DNA of 64,000 bases, taken from Streptomyces bottropensis ATCC 25435. GTDB lineage: Bacteria; Actinomycetota; Actinomycetes; Streptomycetales; Streptomycetaceae. Below, piece after piece: positions 55,847-64,000 of this stretch. The position numbers were made by a program, and so were the translations under genes. The notes beneath the pieces are model-generated. The model saw nothing but the letters and a program-made list of their open reading frames with translations. It was not told the DNA's origin and searched no databases. Numbering within the stretch: position 1 is the first letter of the stretch; each line of letters starts with the position of its first letter. Location of the stretch: the NCBI RefSeq assembly GCF_000383595.1, contig NZ_KB911581.1, forward strand, positions 2,362,265 through 2,426,264, in the 5' to 3' direction.

Positions 55847-56920
55847 ATGCACGTGACAAGATTACGATTAAGGCTGCCCCGACGCCACCAGGCACTCCTG
55901 CTCGTCCTGCTCGCCCTTGTGACCACCATCCCGGCGCTCGGCCTGGTCCTCGCGGCCGGCAGCGGCAGGGCGGAGGCGCACGGCACCCCGATGAAACCCG
56001 GTAGCCGCACCTTCCTGTGCTGGCAGGACGGGCTGACCGACACCGGTGAGATCAAGCCGATCAACCCGGCGTGTCGTTCCGCGCAGCAGGTGAGCGGGAC
56101 GACCCCGTTCTACAACTGGTTCTCGGTGCTCCGCTCGGACGGCGCGGGCCGTACCCGCGGCTTCGTCCCCGACGGGCAGCTGTGCAGCGGTGGCAACACC
56201 AACTTCACCGGGTTCAACACCCCGAGCGCCGACTGGCCGCTGACCCATCTGACCGCCGGCGCGACCATCGACTTCTCCTACAACGCGTGGGCGGCGCACC
56301 CGGGCTGGTTCTACGTCTACATCACCAAGGACGGCTTCGACCCGACGAAGACGCTCACCTGGAACGACCTGGAGGCACAGCCGTTCCTGAGCGTCGACCA
56401 CCCGCCGCTGACCGGCAGTCCGGGCACGGTCGAGGCCAACTACTCCTGGCAGGGCCGGCTTCCCGCGAACAAGTCGGGCCGCCACCTCGTCTACATGGTG
56501 TGGCAGCGCTCCGACAGCCAGGAGACCTTCTACTCCTGCTCCGACATCGTCTTCGACGGCGGCAACGGTGAGGTGACCGGCATCAAGCAGCCCGGCAACC
56601 CCAGCGAGCCGGTGCCGGGCGAGTGCGCCGCCACCCGGCGTACGACGGGCAACTGGTCCGGCGGCTATCAGTCCGAGGTCGTCGTCACCAACACCGGTGA
56701 CGTGCCGATGCTCGGCTGGATGGTCGACTGGACCCTGCCGTCCGGGCAGCGGGTCGACAGCCTCTGGAGCGGCAGCGCGACCTACAGCGGGCAGAACGTG
56801 ATGGTGCACAACGCCAACTGGAACGGGGAGCTGGATCCCGGCGAGACCGCCTCGTTCGGCTATGTGGTCCAGGGGTCAGGAGGTGACAGCGCGACCACGC
56901 TGCCCTGCCGGGTGGGCTGA
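55847..56920 (+). CDS. AA10 lytic polysaccharide monooxygenase with CBM2
   Basis: This secreted copper enzyme oxidatively cleaves crystalline polysaccharide. The 357-residue product has a signal peptide ending AEA before His45, which becomes the mature N-terminal His of the copper brace; the second His is His151 in AAHPGWFYVY. The catalytic domain ends near ETFYSCSDIVFDGG. A C-terminal CBM2 (about 258-357) carries WSGG, MLGWMVDW and NWNGELDPG with exposed Trp typical for cellulose binding. The combination resembles C1-oxidising cellulose-active CelS2-type LPMOs. ATG 55847 follows AAGGAG, and an upstream CebR box supports cellulose control. Confidence 0.93.
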   Translation: MHVTRLRLRLPRRHQALLLVLLALVTTIPALGLVLAAGSGRAEAHGTPMKPGSRTFLCWQDGLTDTGEIKPINPACRSAQQVSGTTPFYNWFSVLRSDGAGRTRGFVPDGQLCSGGNTNFTGFNTPSADWPLTHLTAGATIDFSYNAWAAHPGWFYVYITKDGFDPTKTLTWNDLEAQPFLSVDHPPLTGSPGTVEANYSWQGRLPANKSGRHLVYMVWQRSDSQETFYSCSDIVFDGGNGEVTGIKQPGNPSEPVPGECAATRRTTGNWSGGYQSEVVVTNTGDVPMLGWMVDWTLPSGQRVDSLWSGSATYSGQNVMVHNANWNGELDPGETASFGYVVQGSGGDSATTLPCRVG

Positions 56921-56978
56921 GGGTCCGATCCGGCGGGGACGCTCACACGCTCGGGAGCCCCGGGGCCGCCCCGCCGGT

Positions 56979-57020
56979 CCGGTCGGGGCCGGGTGCGTCG
57001 CGGCACCCGGCCCCGACCGG
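56979..57020. terminator. Bidirectional hairpin between LPMO and GH92 genes
   Basis: Arms 56979-56995 and 57004-57020 are perfect 17-bp complements with an 8-nt loop. It touches the stop codon of the convergent GH92 gene and lies 59 bp after the LPMO gene. Confidence 0.9.
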
Positions 57021-60000
57021 TCAGGACAGCAGCTCCACCTCCGCCAGCGTCGCGCTGTCGTCGAGGACGAGGCGGTAGTGGTCGTACGCCCTCGGGGTGG
57101 TGATCGAGAAGGCCCGGGTCTGGCGGTCCCAGGCGAAGGATTCGCCGGAGCGCCGGTCGAGGGTCTTCCAGTCGGTGCCGTCGGCGGAGGCCTGGAGGGT
57201 CCAGCCGGCCGGCGCCTCGGTACGGTCGGACGAGGTCAGCGTGTACTGGACCGCCTTCGTGCGGGCCGGCACCGGGAGCGCCACCGTCCCGGCGGTCGCC
57301 TTCGTCGCCGAGGTGTCGTCGAACAGCCCGCCGTCACCCTCGACGGCGTCCGAGCGGGGCGCCGGAGCCCTGTCGTCCTTCGTGATCGACACCGGGGCAG
57401 CGCTCTCCCCGGTGCCCCAGCGGGACGGCTTCGGGCCCATGTCGAACCTCAGCGTGCCGCCCCGGGCGAGGAGCGAGTGCGGCAGCGACGTCGACGTCCA
57501 CGCCTTGCCGTTGACCTTCAGGCCCCGCACGTACACGTTCCGCGCGCTGTTCTTCGGGGCCTCGACCACCAGGTCCCTGCCGTTCTCCAGGTGCACGGTC
57601 GCCTTGGTGAACAGCGGGGAGCCGACGGCGTACTCGCCGCTGCCCATCACCAGCGGGTAGAAGCCGAGCGCGGAGAACAGGAACCAGGCGGACTGCTCGC
57701 CGTTGTCCTCGTCGCCGTGGTAGCCCTGGCCGATGTCGCTGCCGACGTAGAGGCGGGACAGCACCTCGCGGACCTTCTCCTGGGCCTTCCAGGGCTGCCC
57801 GGCGGCGTCGTACATGTAGATCGCGTGGTGGGCGACCTGGTTGGAGTGGCCGTACATGCCCATGCGCACGTCACGGGCCTCGGTCATCTCGTGGATGACC
57901 CCGCCGTAGGAGCCGACGAGGTCCGGGGAGGCCGTCTCCGGGGTGGTGAAGTAGGTGTCCAGCTTCTTCGCCAGCCCGCTCCGGCCGCCGTACAGATTGG
58001 CCAGGCCCTTGCTGTCCTGCGGCGCGGTGAAGGCGTATCCCCAGCCGTTGGTCTCGGTGTAGTCGTGGCCCCAGACGCGGGGGTCGTACGCCGAGGAGTC
58101 GACCCGCCAGGCGCCCCGGCCGTCCCGGCCCTGGAAGAAACCGGCCTTGTCGTCGAACAACTTCACATAGTTCCGCGCCCTGTCGAGGAAGTAGACGGAC
58201 TCCTCCGCGTACCGCTTCTCGCCCGTCTCCCGGTACAGGGCCCGGCCCATCCGGGCGATGCCGTAGTCGTTGAGATACCCCTCCAGGGCCCAGGACAGGC
58301 CCTCGTGGGTGTCGGTGGAGGTGTAGCCGAGGAAGGGCGAGGTGGCCATGCCCTTGCGGCCGACGCCCGACGACGGCGGGACGACCGTGGCGTTCTTCAG
58401 GGCCGCCTCGTAGGCCGACCTCGCGTCGAAGTCCACGCCCTTCACGTACGCGTCCGCGAACGCCACGTCCGAGGAGGTGCCCGTCATCAGGTCCGCGTAG
58501 CCGGGGGAGGACCAGCGGGAGGTCCAGCCGCCGTCCTTGTACTGCTGTACGAACCCGTCGGCCATCTGGCCCGCCTGACCGGGCGTCAGCAGCGCGTACG
58601 CGGGCCAGGTCGTCCGGTAGGTGTCCCAGAAGCCGTTGTTGACGTACACCTTGCCGTCGACGATCTTCGCGCCGGTGTGGGTCGGGGTGTCCTGGCCGGT
58701 CATGGGGGAGAACGGCGAGGCGTACCGGTGCTTCGAACCCACCTTCTCGAAGCCGGAGTTGGGGTACAGGTACAGCCGGTAGAGGCTGGAGTACAGCGTG
58801 GTCAGCCGGTCGGGGGTCGCACCCTCGACCTCCACCTTCCCCAGGATCCGGTCCCACTGCGCCCGCGCCCGGTCCTTCACCGTCTCGAAGGCCGTGCCGT
58901 CCGGGATCTCCTGGCGCAGGTTGTCCTTCGCCTGGTCCAGGCTGATCAGTGAGGTGGCCAGGCGGAGCGTCACCGTGCGGTCCGCGCCGGCGTCGAAGCG
59001 GAGGTGGCCCTTCACACCGGTCGAGCCGCCGTCCGTGACCGGCGCGTCGAACACCCCGTACACGAAGAGGCGGGTCGCGCCCGTGGAGAGTCCGGACTTC
59101 ACATCCGAGAACCCCGTGACGACTCCCGCCTCCTTGTCCAGGGTCAGGCCCGCCTGGTCGGTCACGTTGTCGAAGAGGACGCTCGCGTCGTCACCGGGGT
59201 AGGTGAAGCGCAGCGCCGCCGCGTGGTCCGTGGGCGCCATCTCGGCCCTGACGCCGTTCTCGAAGTGGACCCCGTAGTAGTGCGGCCGGGCCGTCTCGTT
59301 CTCGTGCCGGAAGGCCAACGCCCGTGCGGTACGGCTCAGTTCGGGGGTGCCGGCGGCGGCCGAGGGCATCACCTGGAAGGTCTGACGGTCGCCCATCCAC
59401 GGGCTCGGCTCATGACTCGCGCTGAACGCCTGGACGGTCGGCAGATTGTCCGCGTCGTTGGCCCGCGCGTAGTCGTACAGCCAGCTCAGTGATCCGGCGT
59501 TGGTCACCGGCGTCCAGAAGTTGAAGCCATGGGGCACCGCGGTCGCCGGAAAGTTGTTGCCGCGGGAGAAACCGCCGCTGGAATTCGTTCCCCTGGTGGT
59601 CACCACGTAGTCGGAGAGATGCGCCTTCGGCCGCTCGGGCGCCCGCACCCGCAGTGTGACGTCGTCCAGCCAGCCGCGGAACCGCGCCGGGCCCTTCGGG
59701 GAGTCGTAGGCCACCACGATCCGGTCCACGGTCCGCCCGGCAGCGACCGAGCCTATTCGGGAGACCACGTCGTTCCACTGGTTGACGTACAGCACCTTCG
59801 CCGCGCCCTGGCCACGCGGCGACAGCGGGAACCCGTGGCTGTCCCGCGCCCCCAGGTCGCTGAGCGAGCCGCCGTCGGTGAAGACCAGGTCGACCGAGAC
59901 GTTCGTGGCGTCGTAGTCCAGATCGCGGTCCGCCATCGAGGGGAAGATCCGGTACGCCAGCTCCGTGTTCCGCTCGACGGCCACGTTCACGTCGAAGACC

Positions 60001-60818
60001 TTGTTGTACGCGTACGCCCGGCCGTCGGCGGTGTGCCGGCCGGCGTACCGCAGGGCCCGCTTGCCGGTGAAGCCCATGCCGGCCTTGGCGGTCGCCGAGC
60101 CGCTCGGGCCCCGGTCGACCAGCGACAGCATCTCCTTCGGCGCGGGTGCCTGCCCGCCGCCCGTCGAGAACCGCACATCGGCGAGCTGGGTGATCATCGA
60201 GGCGCCGTTGTTCCTGGTGATGTCGAGCCGGAAGTGCCGGTACTCGGCCACCGCGTCGCCGGGGATGTCGTACGACTTCGTCTCGAAGCGCTCCCCGAAG
60301 TCTTCGCCGGAGCGGGTGTCGAGGGTCTTCCACTCCTTGCCGTCGGTGGAGCCCTTGAGGGCCCAGTCCCTCGGGTCGCGCGCCTCGACGTCGTTCGCCG
60401 AGGTCAGCGCGTAGGTGACGACCTTCGCCGGGCGGTCCAGGTCGAACTCCGCCCAGCCGGTGGGCTGGAAGGTGAGCCACTTGGTGCCGGACTCGCCGTC
60501 GACGAGGTTCTCTTTCACCTCCCCGCCGCCCGTGTTCTCGCCACTGGCCCGGACGTCGGTGACATGGTCGGTGATGTCGCCCGGGATGCCGCTGGTGTAG
60601 CCGCCGTCGACGCCGGAGGCTCGGGGGGAGCCGTCCGGTGCCGTGTCGGTCGTACTGAGCCAGTCCGGAGCCGGGTCGTCCGGTTCGAACGAGGAGCTGA
60701 ACTCCCGCTCCCCGGCCGCCGGCCGGTCCGGTAACGCGACCGCCGCGCCCTGCGAGGCCACCACCAGTGCGAACGCGGCGGCGCCGAGCGCCGCCGTGGA
60801 ACCCCGTCCGTGCCGCAT
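57021..60818 (-). CDS. Secreted GH92 alpha-mannosidase with two F5/8-type carbohydrate-binding domains
   Basis: GH92 enzymes are calcium-dependent exo-alpha-1,2/1,3-mannosidases. The 1265-residue product has a signal peptide (about 1-30), an N-terminal discoidin/CBM32-like domain (about 85-220), an additional beta-rich domain (about 230-395), the GH92 catalytic part (about 400-1110, with GGFSRGNNFPATAVPHG at its start, HEPSPWMGDRQ and DEDNGEQSAWF with its acidic residues), and a second CBM32-like domain at the C-terminus (about 1135-1265). It is divergent from the amino-sugar transporter genes. Mannan, fungal wall or glycoprotein mannose are likely targets. Confidence 0.9.
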   Translation of the reverse strand: MRHGRGSTAALGAAAFALVVASQGAAVALPDRPAAGEREFSSSFEPDDPAPDWLSTTDTAPDGSPRASGVDGGYTSGIPGDITDHVTDVRASGENTGGGEVKENLVDGESGTKWLTFQPTGWAEFDLDRPAKVVTYALTSANDVEARDPRDWALKGSTDGKEWKTLDTRSGEDFGERFETKSYDIPGDAVAEYRHFRLDITRNNGASMITQLADVRFSTGGGQAPAPKEMLSLVDRGPSGSATAKAGMGFTGKRALRYAGRHTADGRAYAYNKVFDVNVAVERNTELAYRIFPSMADRDLDYDATNVSVDLVFTDGGSLSDLGARDSHGFPLSPRGQGAAKVLYVNQWNDVVSRIGSVAAGRTVDRIVVAYDSPKGPARFRGWLDDVTLRVRAPERPKAHLSDYVVTTRGTNSSGGFSRGNNFPATAVPHGFNFWTPVTNAGSLSWLYDYARANDADNLPTVQAFSASHEPSPWMGDRQTFQVMPSAAAGTPELSRTARALAFRHENETARPHYYGVHFENGVRAEMAPTDHAAALRFTYPGDDASVLFDNVTDQAGLTLDKEAGVVTGFSDVKSGLSTGATRLFVYGVFDAPVTDGGSTGVKGHLRFDAGADRTVTLRLATSLISLDQAKDNLRQEIPDGTAFETVKDRARAQWDRILGKVEVEGATPDRLTTLYSSLYRLYLYPNSGFEKVGSKHRYASPFSPMTGQDTPTHTGAKIVDGKVYVNNGFWDTYRTTWPAYALLTPGQAGQMADGFVQQYKDGGWTSRWSSPGYADLMTGTSSDVAFADAYVKGVDFDARSAYEAALKNATVVPPSSGVGRKGMATSPFLGYTSTDTHEGLSWALEGYLNDYGIARMGRALYRETGEKRYAEESVYFLDRARNYVKLFDDKAGFFQGRDGRGAWRVDSSAYDPRVWGHDYTETNGWGYAFTAPQDSKGLANLYGGRSGLAKKLDTYFTTPETASPDLVGSYGGVIHEMTEARDVRMGMYGHSNQVAHHAIYMYDAAGQPWKAQEKVREVLSRLYVGSDIGQGYHGDEDNGEQSAWFLFSALGFYPLVMGSGEYAVGSPLFTKATVHLENGRDLVVEAPKNSARNVYVRGLKVNGKAWTSTSLPHSLLARGGTLRFDMGPKPSRWGTGESAAPVSITKDDRAPAPRSDAVEGDGGLFDDTSATKATAGTVALPVPARTKAVQYTLTSSDRTEAPAGWTLQASADGTDWKTLDRRSGESFAWDRQTRAFSITTPRAYDHYRLVLDDSATLAEVELLS

Positions 60819-60851
60819 CAGCGAGCACTCTCCCTACGTCCAGCAGACAGT

Positions 60852-60874
60852 TTTCGATCAAGAAATGATCGAAA
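60852..60874. promoter_or_regulatory. 9-bp inverted repeat upstream of GH92 gene
   Basis: TTTCGATCA (60852-60860) and TGATCGAAA (60866-60874) are perfect arms 5 bp apart, 34-56 bp before the GH92 start. The symmetry and position fit an operator for a repressor of the mannosidase. The regulator is unknown. Confidence 0.55.
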
Positions 60875-61008
60875 GAGGACAACGTTGTCGACCGCGTAAC
60901 GCAGGGACCAGTAGGGGTTGAAGTGATGGGTGGTGTCAAGGGTGTTGAGTGCGCCACCCGGGAGGAATGGCGGGGATTTTCCGGTCAGGTGGCGCAAGGT
61001 CGCTCATA

Positions 61009-61033
61009 TTTCCGAGAGGTCTCAACTCGGAAA
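61009..61033. promoter_or_regulatory. 8-bp inverted repeat in GH92/ngcE intergenic region
   Basis: TTTCCGAG (61009-61016) and CTCGGAAA (61026-61033) are perfect arms with a 9-bp spacer. It is 257 bp upstream of ngcE and about 190 bp upstream of the GH92 gene, so it could serve either. TTTCC-type arms remind me of ROK-family sites, without proof. Confidence 0.4.
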
Positions 61034-61078
61034 AGACCGATGGCCAACCTTGCATTCGATCTTGCCCCGCTGGCGGGA

Positions 61079-61094
61079 AGTGGACTATACCTGT
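61079..61094. promoter_or_regulatory. Candidate DasR-responsive element upstream of ngcE
   Basis: AGTGGACTATACCTGT matches the dre consensus ASTGGTCTAGACCAST at 13 of 16 positions. It lies 196 bp before ngcE. DasR, the GntR-family N-acetylglucosamine regulator, controls chitin and amino-sugar uptake genes in Streptomyces, which fits the predicted transporter substrate. Confidence 0.5.
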
Positions 61095-61289
61095 CGGCGT
61101 CCGCATAGTGGTCACACAGCCGCGGACAGGCCCTACCCGGGGGGAATCAGCGTGGTCGCGGACGTGTCCGCGTGCCGACCGCCGTCTTGCCCCTGTTGAA
61201 TCCTCACGCACGACCCCAGCTTGAACCGACCGCGGTGCCGGGAGGATCCGGTTCACCGCCTGAGTCCTGGAGAAGGCGAGGACTTGAGC

Positions 61290-62762
61290 ATGGGATCCAC
61301 TACCGCTGAGAACGACAACGGCCCCGAGGGGGTCGCCGCCACCGACCCCGAAGGCGTCGGCCGCCGCGATCTGATCAAGCGTTCCGCCGCGCTGGGCCTG
61401 ATCACCGTCCCGACGATGAGCTTCCTGTCCGCGTGTGCCAGTGGGGGCGGCGACGACGACACCTCCGAGGACAGCCAGGGCAAGACCTCCGCCTCCAACC
61501 CCTTCGGCGTCAAGAAGGGCAGCAAGCTCGACGTCGTCATCTTCAAGGGCGGCTACGGCGACGCCTACGCCAGGGCCTGGGAGGCCGCCTTCCAGAAGAA
61601 GTGGGGCGTCAGCTCCACCCACACCGGCACCCAGGAGATCACCGGCAAACTCCAGCCGCGGTTCAACGCGGGCAACCCGCCGGACATCGTCGACGACTCC
61701 GGCGCCCAGCAGATCCCGATCGACGTGCTCTACAAGAACGACCAGCTCCTCGACCTCGCCGAGATCCTGGACGCCCCCTCGATCGACGACCCGGACAAGA
61801 AGGTCCGCGACACGCTGATCCCCGGCACGCTCGACGCGGGCATGCAGGAGAACAAGGTCGTCGCCCTGAACTACATCTACACGGTGTGGGGCCTGTGGTA
61901 CTCCGGCAAGCTGTTCAAGGAGAACGGCTGGGAGGAGCCCAAGACCTGGGCCGACTTCCTCACCATCTGCAAGGAGGCCAAGGCCAAGGGCATCGGCGGC
62001 CTCGCCCACCAGGGGAAGTACCCGTACTACATCAACGTCGCCATCATGGACCTGATCGCCAAGACGGGCGGTCTGGAGGCCATGAAGGCGATCGACAACC
62101 TCGACCCCAAGGCGTTCGTCGGCTCCGACGCCGCGAAGGCCGGCGTCGAGGCGATCTACGAGGTCGTCGAGAAGGGCTATCTGATGCCCGGCACGAACGG
62201 CCTGACCCACACCGAGTCCCAGGCCCGCTGGAACCAGTACAAGGCCGTGTTCATCACCTCCGGCTCCTGGCTGGAGAACGAGCAGCTGAAGCAGACCCCG
62301 GACGACTTCGAGATGACGTTCATGCCGATGCCGGTGCTCCCGGACAGCGTGATGCCCTTCGAGGCGATTCGGGCCGGTTCCGGGGAGCCGTTCATCATCC
62401 CGTCCAAGGCGAAGAACCTGCCGGCCGCCAAGGAATTCATGCGGATGATGCTCTCCAAGGAGTGGTCGACGCTGTTCGCCAAGGAGGCGAACTCCCTGAC
62501 GATCGTGAAGGACGGGGTCGACACCGGCGTCTCCCTGCGGCCCGGTACCCAGTCGACGGTGGAAGTCTCCAAGGCCGCCGGTGACGACACGTTCCGTTAC
62601 CTGTACACCGAGTGGTACAGCGAGATGGACACGGCGATCCAGAACGCGTCGAACGAACTGATGGCCAAGCGGATCCAGCCGGCCGAATGGCTCAAGCGGG
62701 CGCAGGCCGCGGTGGACAAGCAGGCCAAGGACCCCGATTCCAAGAAGAACCGTCGGGACTAG
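61290..62762 (+). CDS. ngcE: Solute-binding lipoprotein of an NgcEFG-type amino-sugar ABC transporter
   Basis: The 490-residue product is a family 1 extracellular solute-binding protein. Its N-terminus has GRRDLIKR (twin arginine) and a lipobox LSAC, so it is a membrane-anchored lipoprotein exported by Tat or Sec. The mature part has the KLDVVIFKGGYGDAY and RFNAGNPPDIVDDSG segments of sugar binders. Sequence and order followed by two permease genes match NgcEFG, described for N-acetylglucosamine and diacetylchitobiose uptake in Streptomyces. ATG 61290 is preceded by GGAGAAGGCGAGG. The ATPase is usually the shared MsiK, encoded elsewhere. Confidence 0.85.
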   Translation: MGSTTAENDNGPEGVAATDPEGVGRRDLIKRSAALGLITVPTMSFLSACASGGGDDDTSEDSQGKTSASNPFGVKKGSKLDVVIFKGGYGDAYARAWEAAFQKKWGVSSTHTGTQEITGKLQPRFNAGNPPDIVDDSGAQQIPIDVLYKNDQLLDLAEILDAPSIDDPDKKVRDTLIPGTLDAGMQENKVVALNYIYTVWGLWYSGKLFKENGWEEPKTWADFLTICKEAKAKGIGGLAHQGKYPYYINVAIMDLIAKTGGLEAMKAIDNLDPKAFVGSDAAKAGVEAIYEVVEKGYLMPGTNGLTHTESQARWNQYKAVFITSGSWLENEQLKQTPDDFEMTFMPMPVLPDSVMPFEAIRAGSGEPFIIPSKAKNLPAAKEFMRMMLSKEWSTLFAKEANSLTIVKDGVDTGVSLRPGTQSTVEVSKAAGDDTFRYLYTEWYSEMDTAIQNASNELMAKRIQPAEWLKRAQAAVDKQAKDPDSKKNRRD

Positions 62763-62898
62763 GGGGCGTCGGAGCGCCGGGGGAGCTGCGCACTGTGGTG
62801 AGCTGCGAGTTCGTGGTGGCTCACCGCGTGGTTCCCCGCGTCCCTGAAAAACTGGGGCGCGCCTTTCGTCTCATGGAAGCCGAGGCAGGGAAACGCCA

Positions 62899-63828
62899 AT
62901 GCGTAAAGGGCAGAACCGGTTCGTCGCGGGGTTTCTTCTCGCCCCCGTGGCGCTTTATCTGATCTTCGTGATCTGGCCGTACATCCAGACGTTCGGCTAT
63001 TCACTGACGGACTGGAAGGGACAGTCGCAGACGTTCTCCTTCATCGGCCTGGACAACTACACGGCCTTGTTCCAGGACGACATCTTCCTCCAGGCGATCT
63101 GGCACAACATCCTGTTCCTGGTGTTCATCCCGGTGATCACCATCCTGCTCGCGCTGTTCTTCGCCTTCATGCTGAACGCGGGCGGACGCGGCCGGGCTGG
63201 CGGGGTCTCGGGGGTCGCCGGGTCGGGGTTCTACAAGATCGTCTACTTCTTCCCGCAGGTGCTGTCACTGGCGATCCTCGCCGTGCTGTTCGGGGCCGTG
63301 TACCGCAGCGACAGCGGAGGCATGCTCAACGGCCTGCTGCTGAAGCTGGGGCTGGTCGACGAGAGCAGCCCCGTCGAATGGCTCAACGAGCCGAACTTCG
63401 TGCTGTGGGCGCTCATCCTGGTCGTCGTCTGGCACGGTGTCGGCTTCTACCTCGTGCTGTTCTCCGCCGCCATGCAGGCCATCCCGAGGGACATCTACGA
63501 GGCCGCGCTGATCGACGGCGCCGGCCGCGCCCACACCTTCTTCCGCATCACCCTGCCGCTGCTGTGGGACTCCGTGCAGACCGCCTGGGTCTACCTCGGC
63601 ATCGCGGCGATGGACATGTTCATCCTGGTCTCCACCATGACCGCGGGCGAGTACGGGGGCGGTCCCGACCACCACAGCGAGGTCATGGCGACCGTGATGA
63701 TGCGGAACTTCCTGCTGTACGGCAGGAGCGGCTACGCCTGTGCGATGGGCGTCGTGATGCTGCTCCTCACCCTGATCGTGTCGGTGGTCATGCTGCGCGC
63801 CACCCGTCGCGAACGCGTCGAGTTCTGA
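62899..63828 (+). CDS. ngcF: ABC transporter permease (NgcF-type)
   Basis: The 309-residue product has six membrane helices, beginning FVAGFLLAPVALYLIFVIW, and the MalF/UgpA-type EAA loop EAALIDGAGRAHTFFRITLP that contacts the ATPase. It is the first of two permeases and lies 136 bp after the binding-protein gene; ATG 62899 follows GGGAAACGCCA. The 136-bp gap holds no gene; a weak inverted repeat there (GTGGTGAGC and GCTCACC) may attenuate expression relative to ngcE. Confidence 0.85.
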   Translation: MRKGQNRFVAGFLLAPVALYLIFVIWPYIQTFGYSLTDWKGQSQTFSFIGLDNYTALFQDDIFLQAIWHNILFLVFIPVITILLALFFAFMLNAGGRGRAGGVSGVAGSGFYKIVYFFPQVLSLAILAVLFGAVYRSDSGGMLNGLLLKLGLVDESSPVEWLNEPNFVLWALILVVVWHGVGFYLVLFSAAMQAIPRDIYEAALIDGAGRAHTFFRITLPLLWDSVQTAWVYLGIAAMDMFILVSTMTAGEYGGGPDHHSEVMATVMMRNFLLYGRSGYACAMGVVMLLLTLIVSVVMLRATRRERVEF

Positions 63829-63849
63829 GCGGGAGATACGACAGAAGTG

Positions 63850-64000
63850 ATGAGTGCACCCCTCAAGACCGCCTCGCGCGGCGACTCGGTCCCCACCGGC
63901 CCGACGGTGGACAAGGGCAGGACCGGCCCGGGCGACGAGCGCGGCGAAGGCGTCGTCCTGAACGTCTTCTCGCACGGCTTCCTCGCCCTGTGGGCCCTGC
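63850..64000 (+). CDS. ngcG: ABC transporter permease NgcG-type, N-terminal part (cut by window edge)
   Basis: About 50 codons are visible: MSAPLKTASRGDSVPTGPTV, a hydrophilic cytoplasmic extension, then VLNVFSHGFLALWAL, the start of the first membrane helix. Location 21 bp after ngcF and a GTG/ATG start pair agree with the second permease of the system. The rest is outside the window. Confidence 0.75.
   Translation, partial: MSAPLKTASRGDSVPTGPTVDKGRTGPGDERGEGVVLNVFSHGFLALWAL

Overview
The window is high-GC actinobacterial DNA, almost certainly a Streptomyces chromosome. Support comes from strong third-position GC, frequent GTG and TTG starts, 4-nt ATGA/GTGA gene overlaps, the typical GGGGCGCGGGGAACTGCGCGA palindromic repeat, and actinomycete-specific families (SepF-like protein, class F sortases, AfsR-type regulator, DUF5999, DUF6299). 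From memory, parts of the gene order (sflB, hen1/pnkp, arcA-argF, murA2, acnA, ngcEFG) resemble the S. coelicolor interval around SCO5967 to SCO6007; this was not checked against a database.

Layout. 1-1742: the end of an exopolysaccharide locus (nucleotide-sugar dehydrogenase, polyprenyl-phosphate sugar transferase). 2613-4726: a compact operon of a wall-anchored protein, a class F sortase with a lipobox, an ECF sigma factor and a membrane protein, preceded by an ECF-like promoter. 4905-9218: a one-polypeptide assimilatory nitrate reductase (molybdopterin, flavodoxin and FAD/NADPH domains) with a candidate GlnR box. 9580-13757: a SepF paralogue, an ATPase, a MazG-like protein, small unknowns and an F420-type oxidoreductase. 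14009-18033: the Hen1-Pnkp RNA-repair pair. 18306-20159: a protein fusing a squalene/phytoene-synthase-like domain to a cis-prenyltransferase. 20375-24936: an NAD-kinase-like/SPFH operon divergent from arginine deiminase, followed by ornithine carbamoyltransferase.

24953-35220 holds signalling and small secreted proteins, a PaaX regulator, a Tat-exported carbonic anhydrase, a second class F sortase with its substrate, and a translationally coupled methylmalonyl-CoA mutase operon (mutA-mutB-meaB). 35434-40099 has a copper chaperone, a decayed PucR-type regulator, an AfsR-like regulator and a secreted I36 inhibitor-like protein. 40327-48012 is a membrane and glycan locus: GT-C-like membrane protein, cytochrome b/molybdopterin fusion, methyltransferase, DUF2064 protein, GT2, a two-component system and an internally deleted epimerase. 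48160-54339 has an HTH-MurA fusion with an operator-like palindrome, two small genes, and aconitase with a candidate iron box and a second palindrome. 55657-64000 is a polysaccharide-use region: a CebR-box-controlled AA10 LPMO, a GH92 mannosidase, and an NgcEFG-type amino-sugar ABC transporter with a DasR-like site; the second permease runs off the end.

The most noteworthy items are the prenyl-synthase fusion, the HTH-MurA gene with its operator, the sortase/ECF operon, the regulatory sites before acnA, the LPMO and ngcE, and a cluster of four gene remnants between 35.7 and 54.7 kb.
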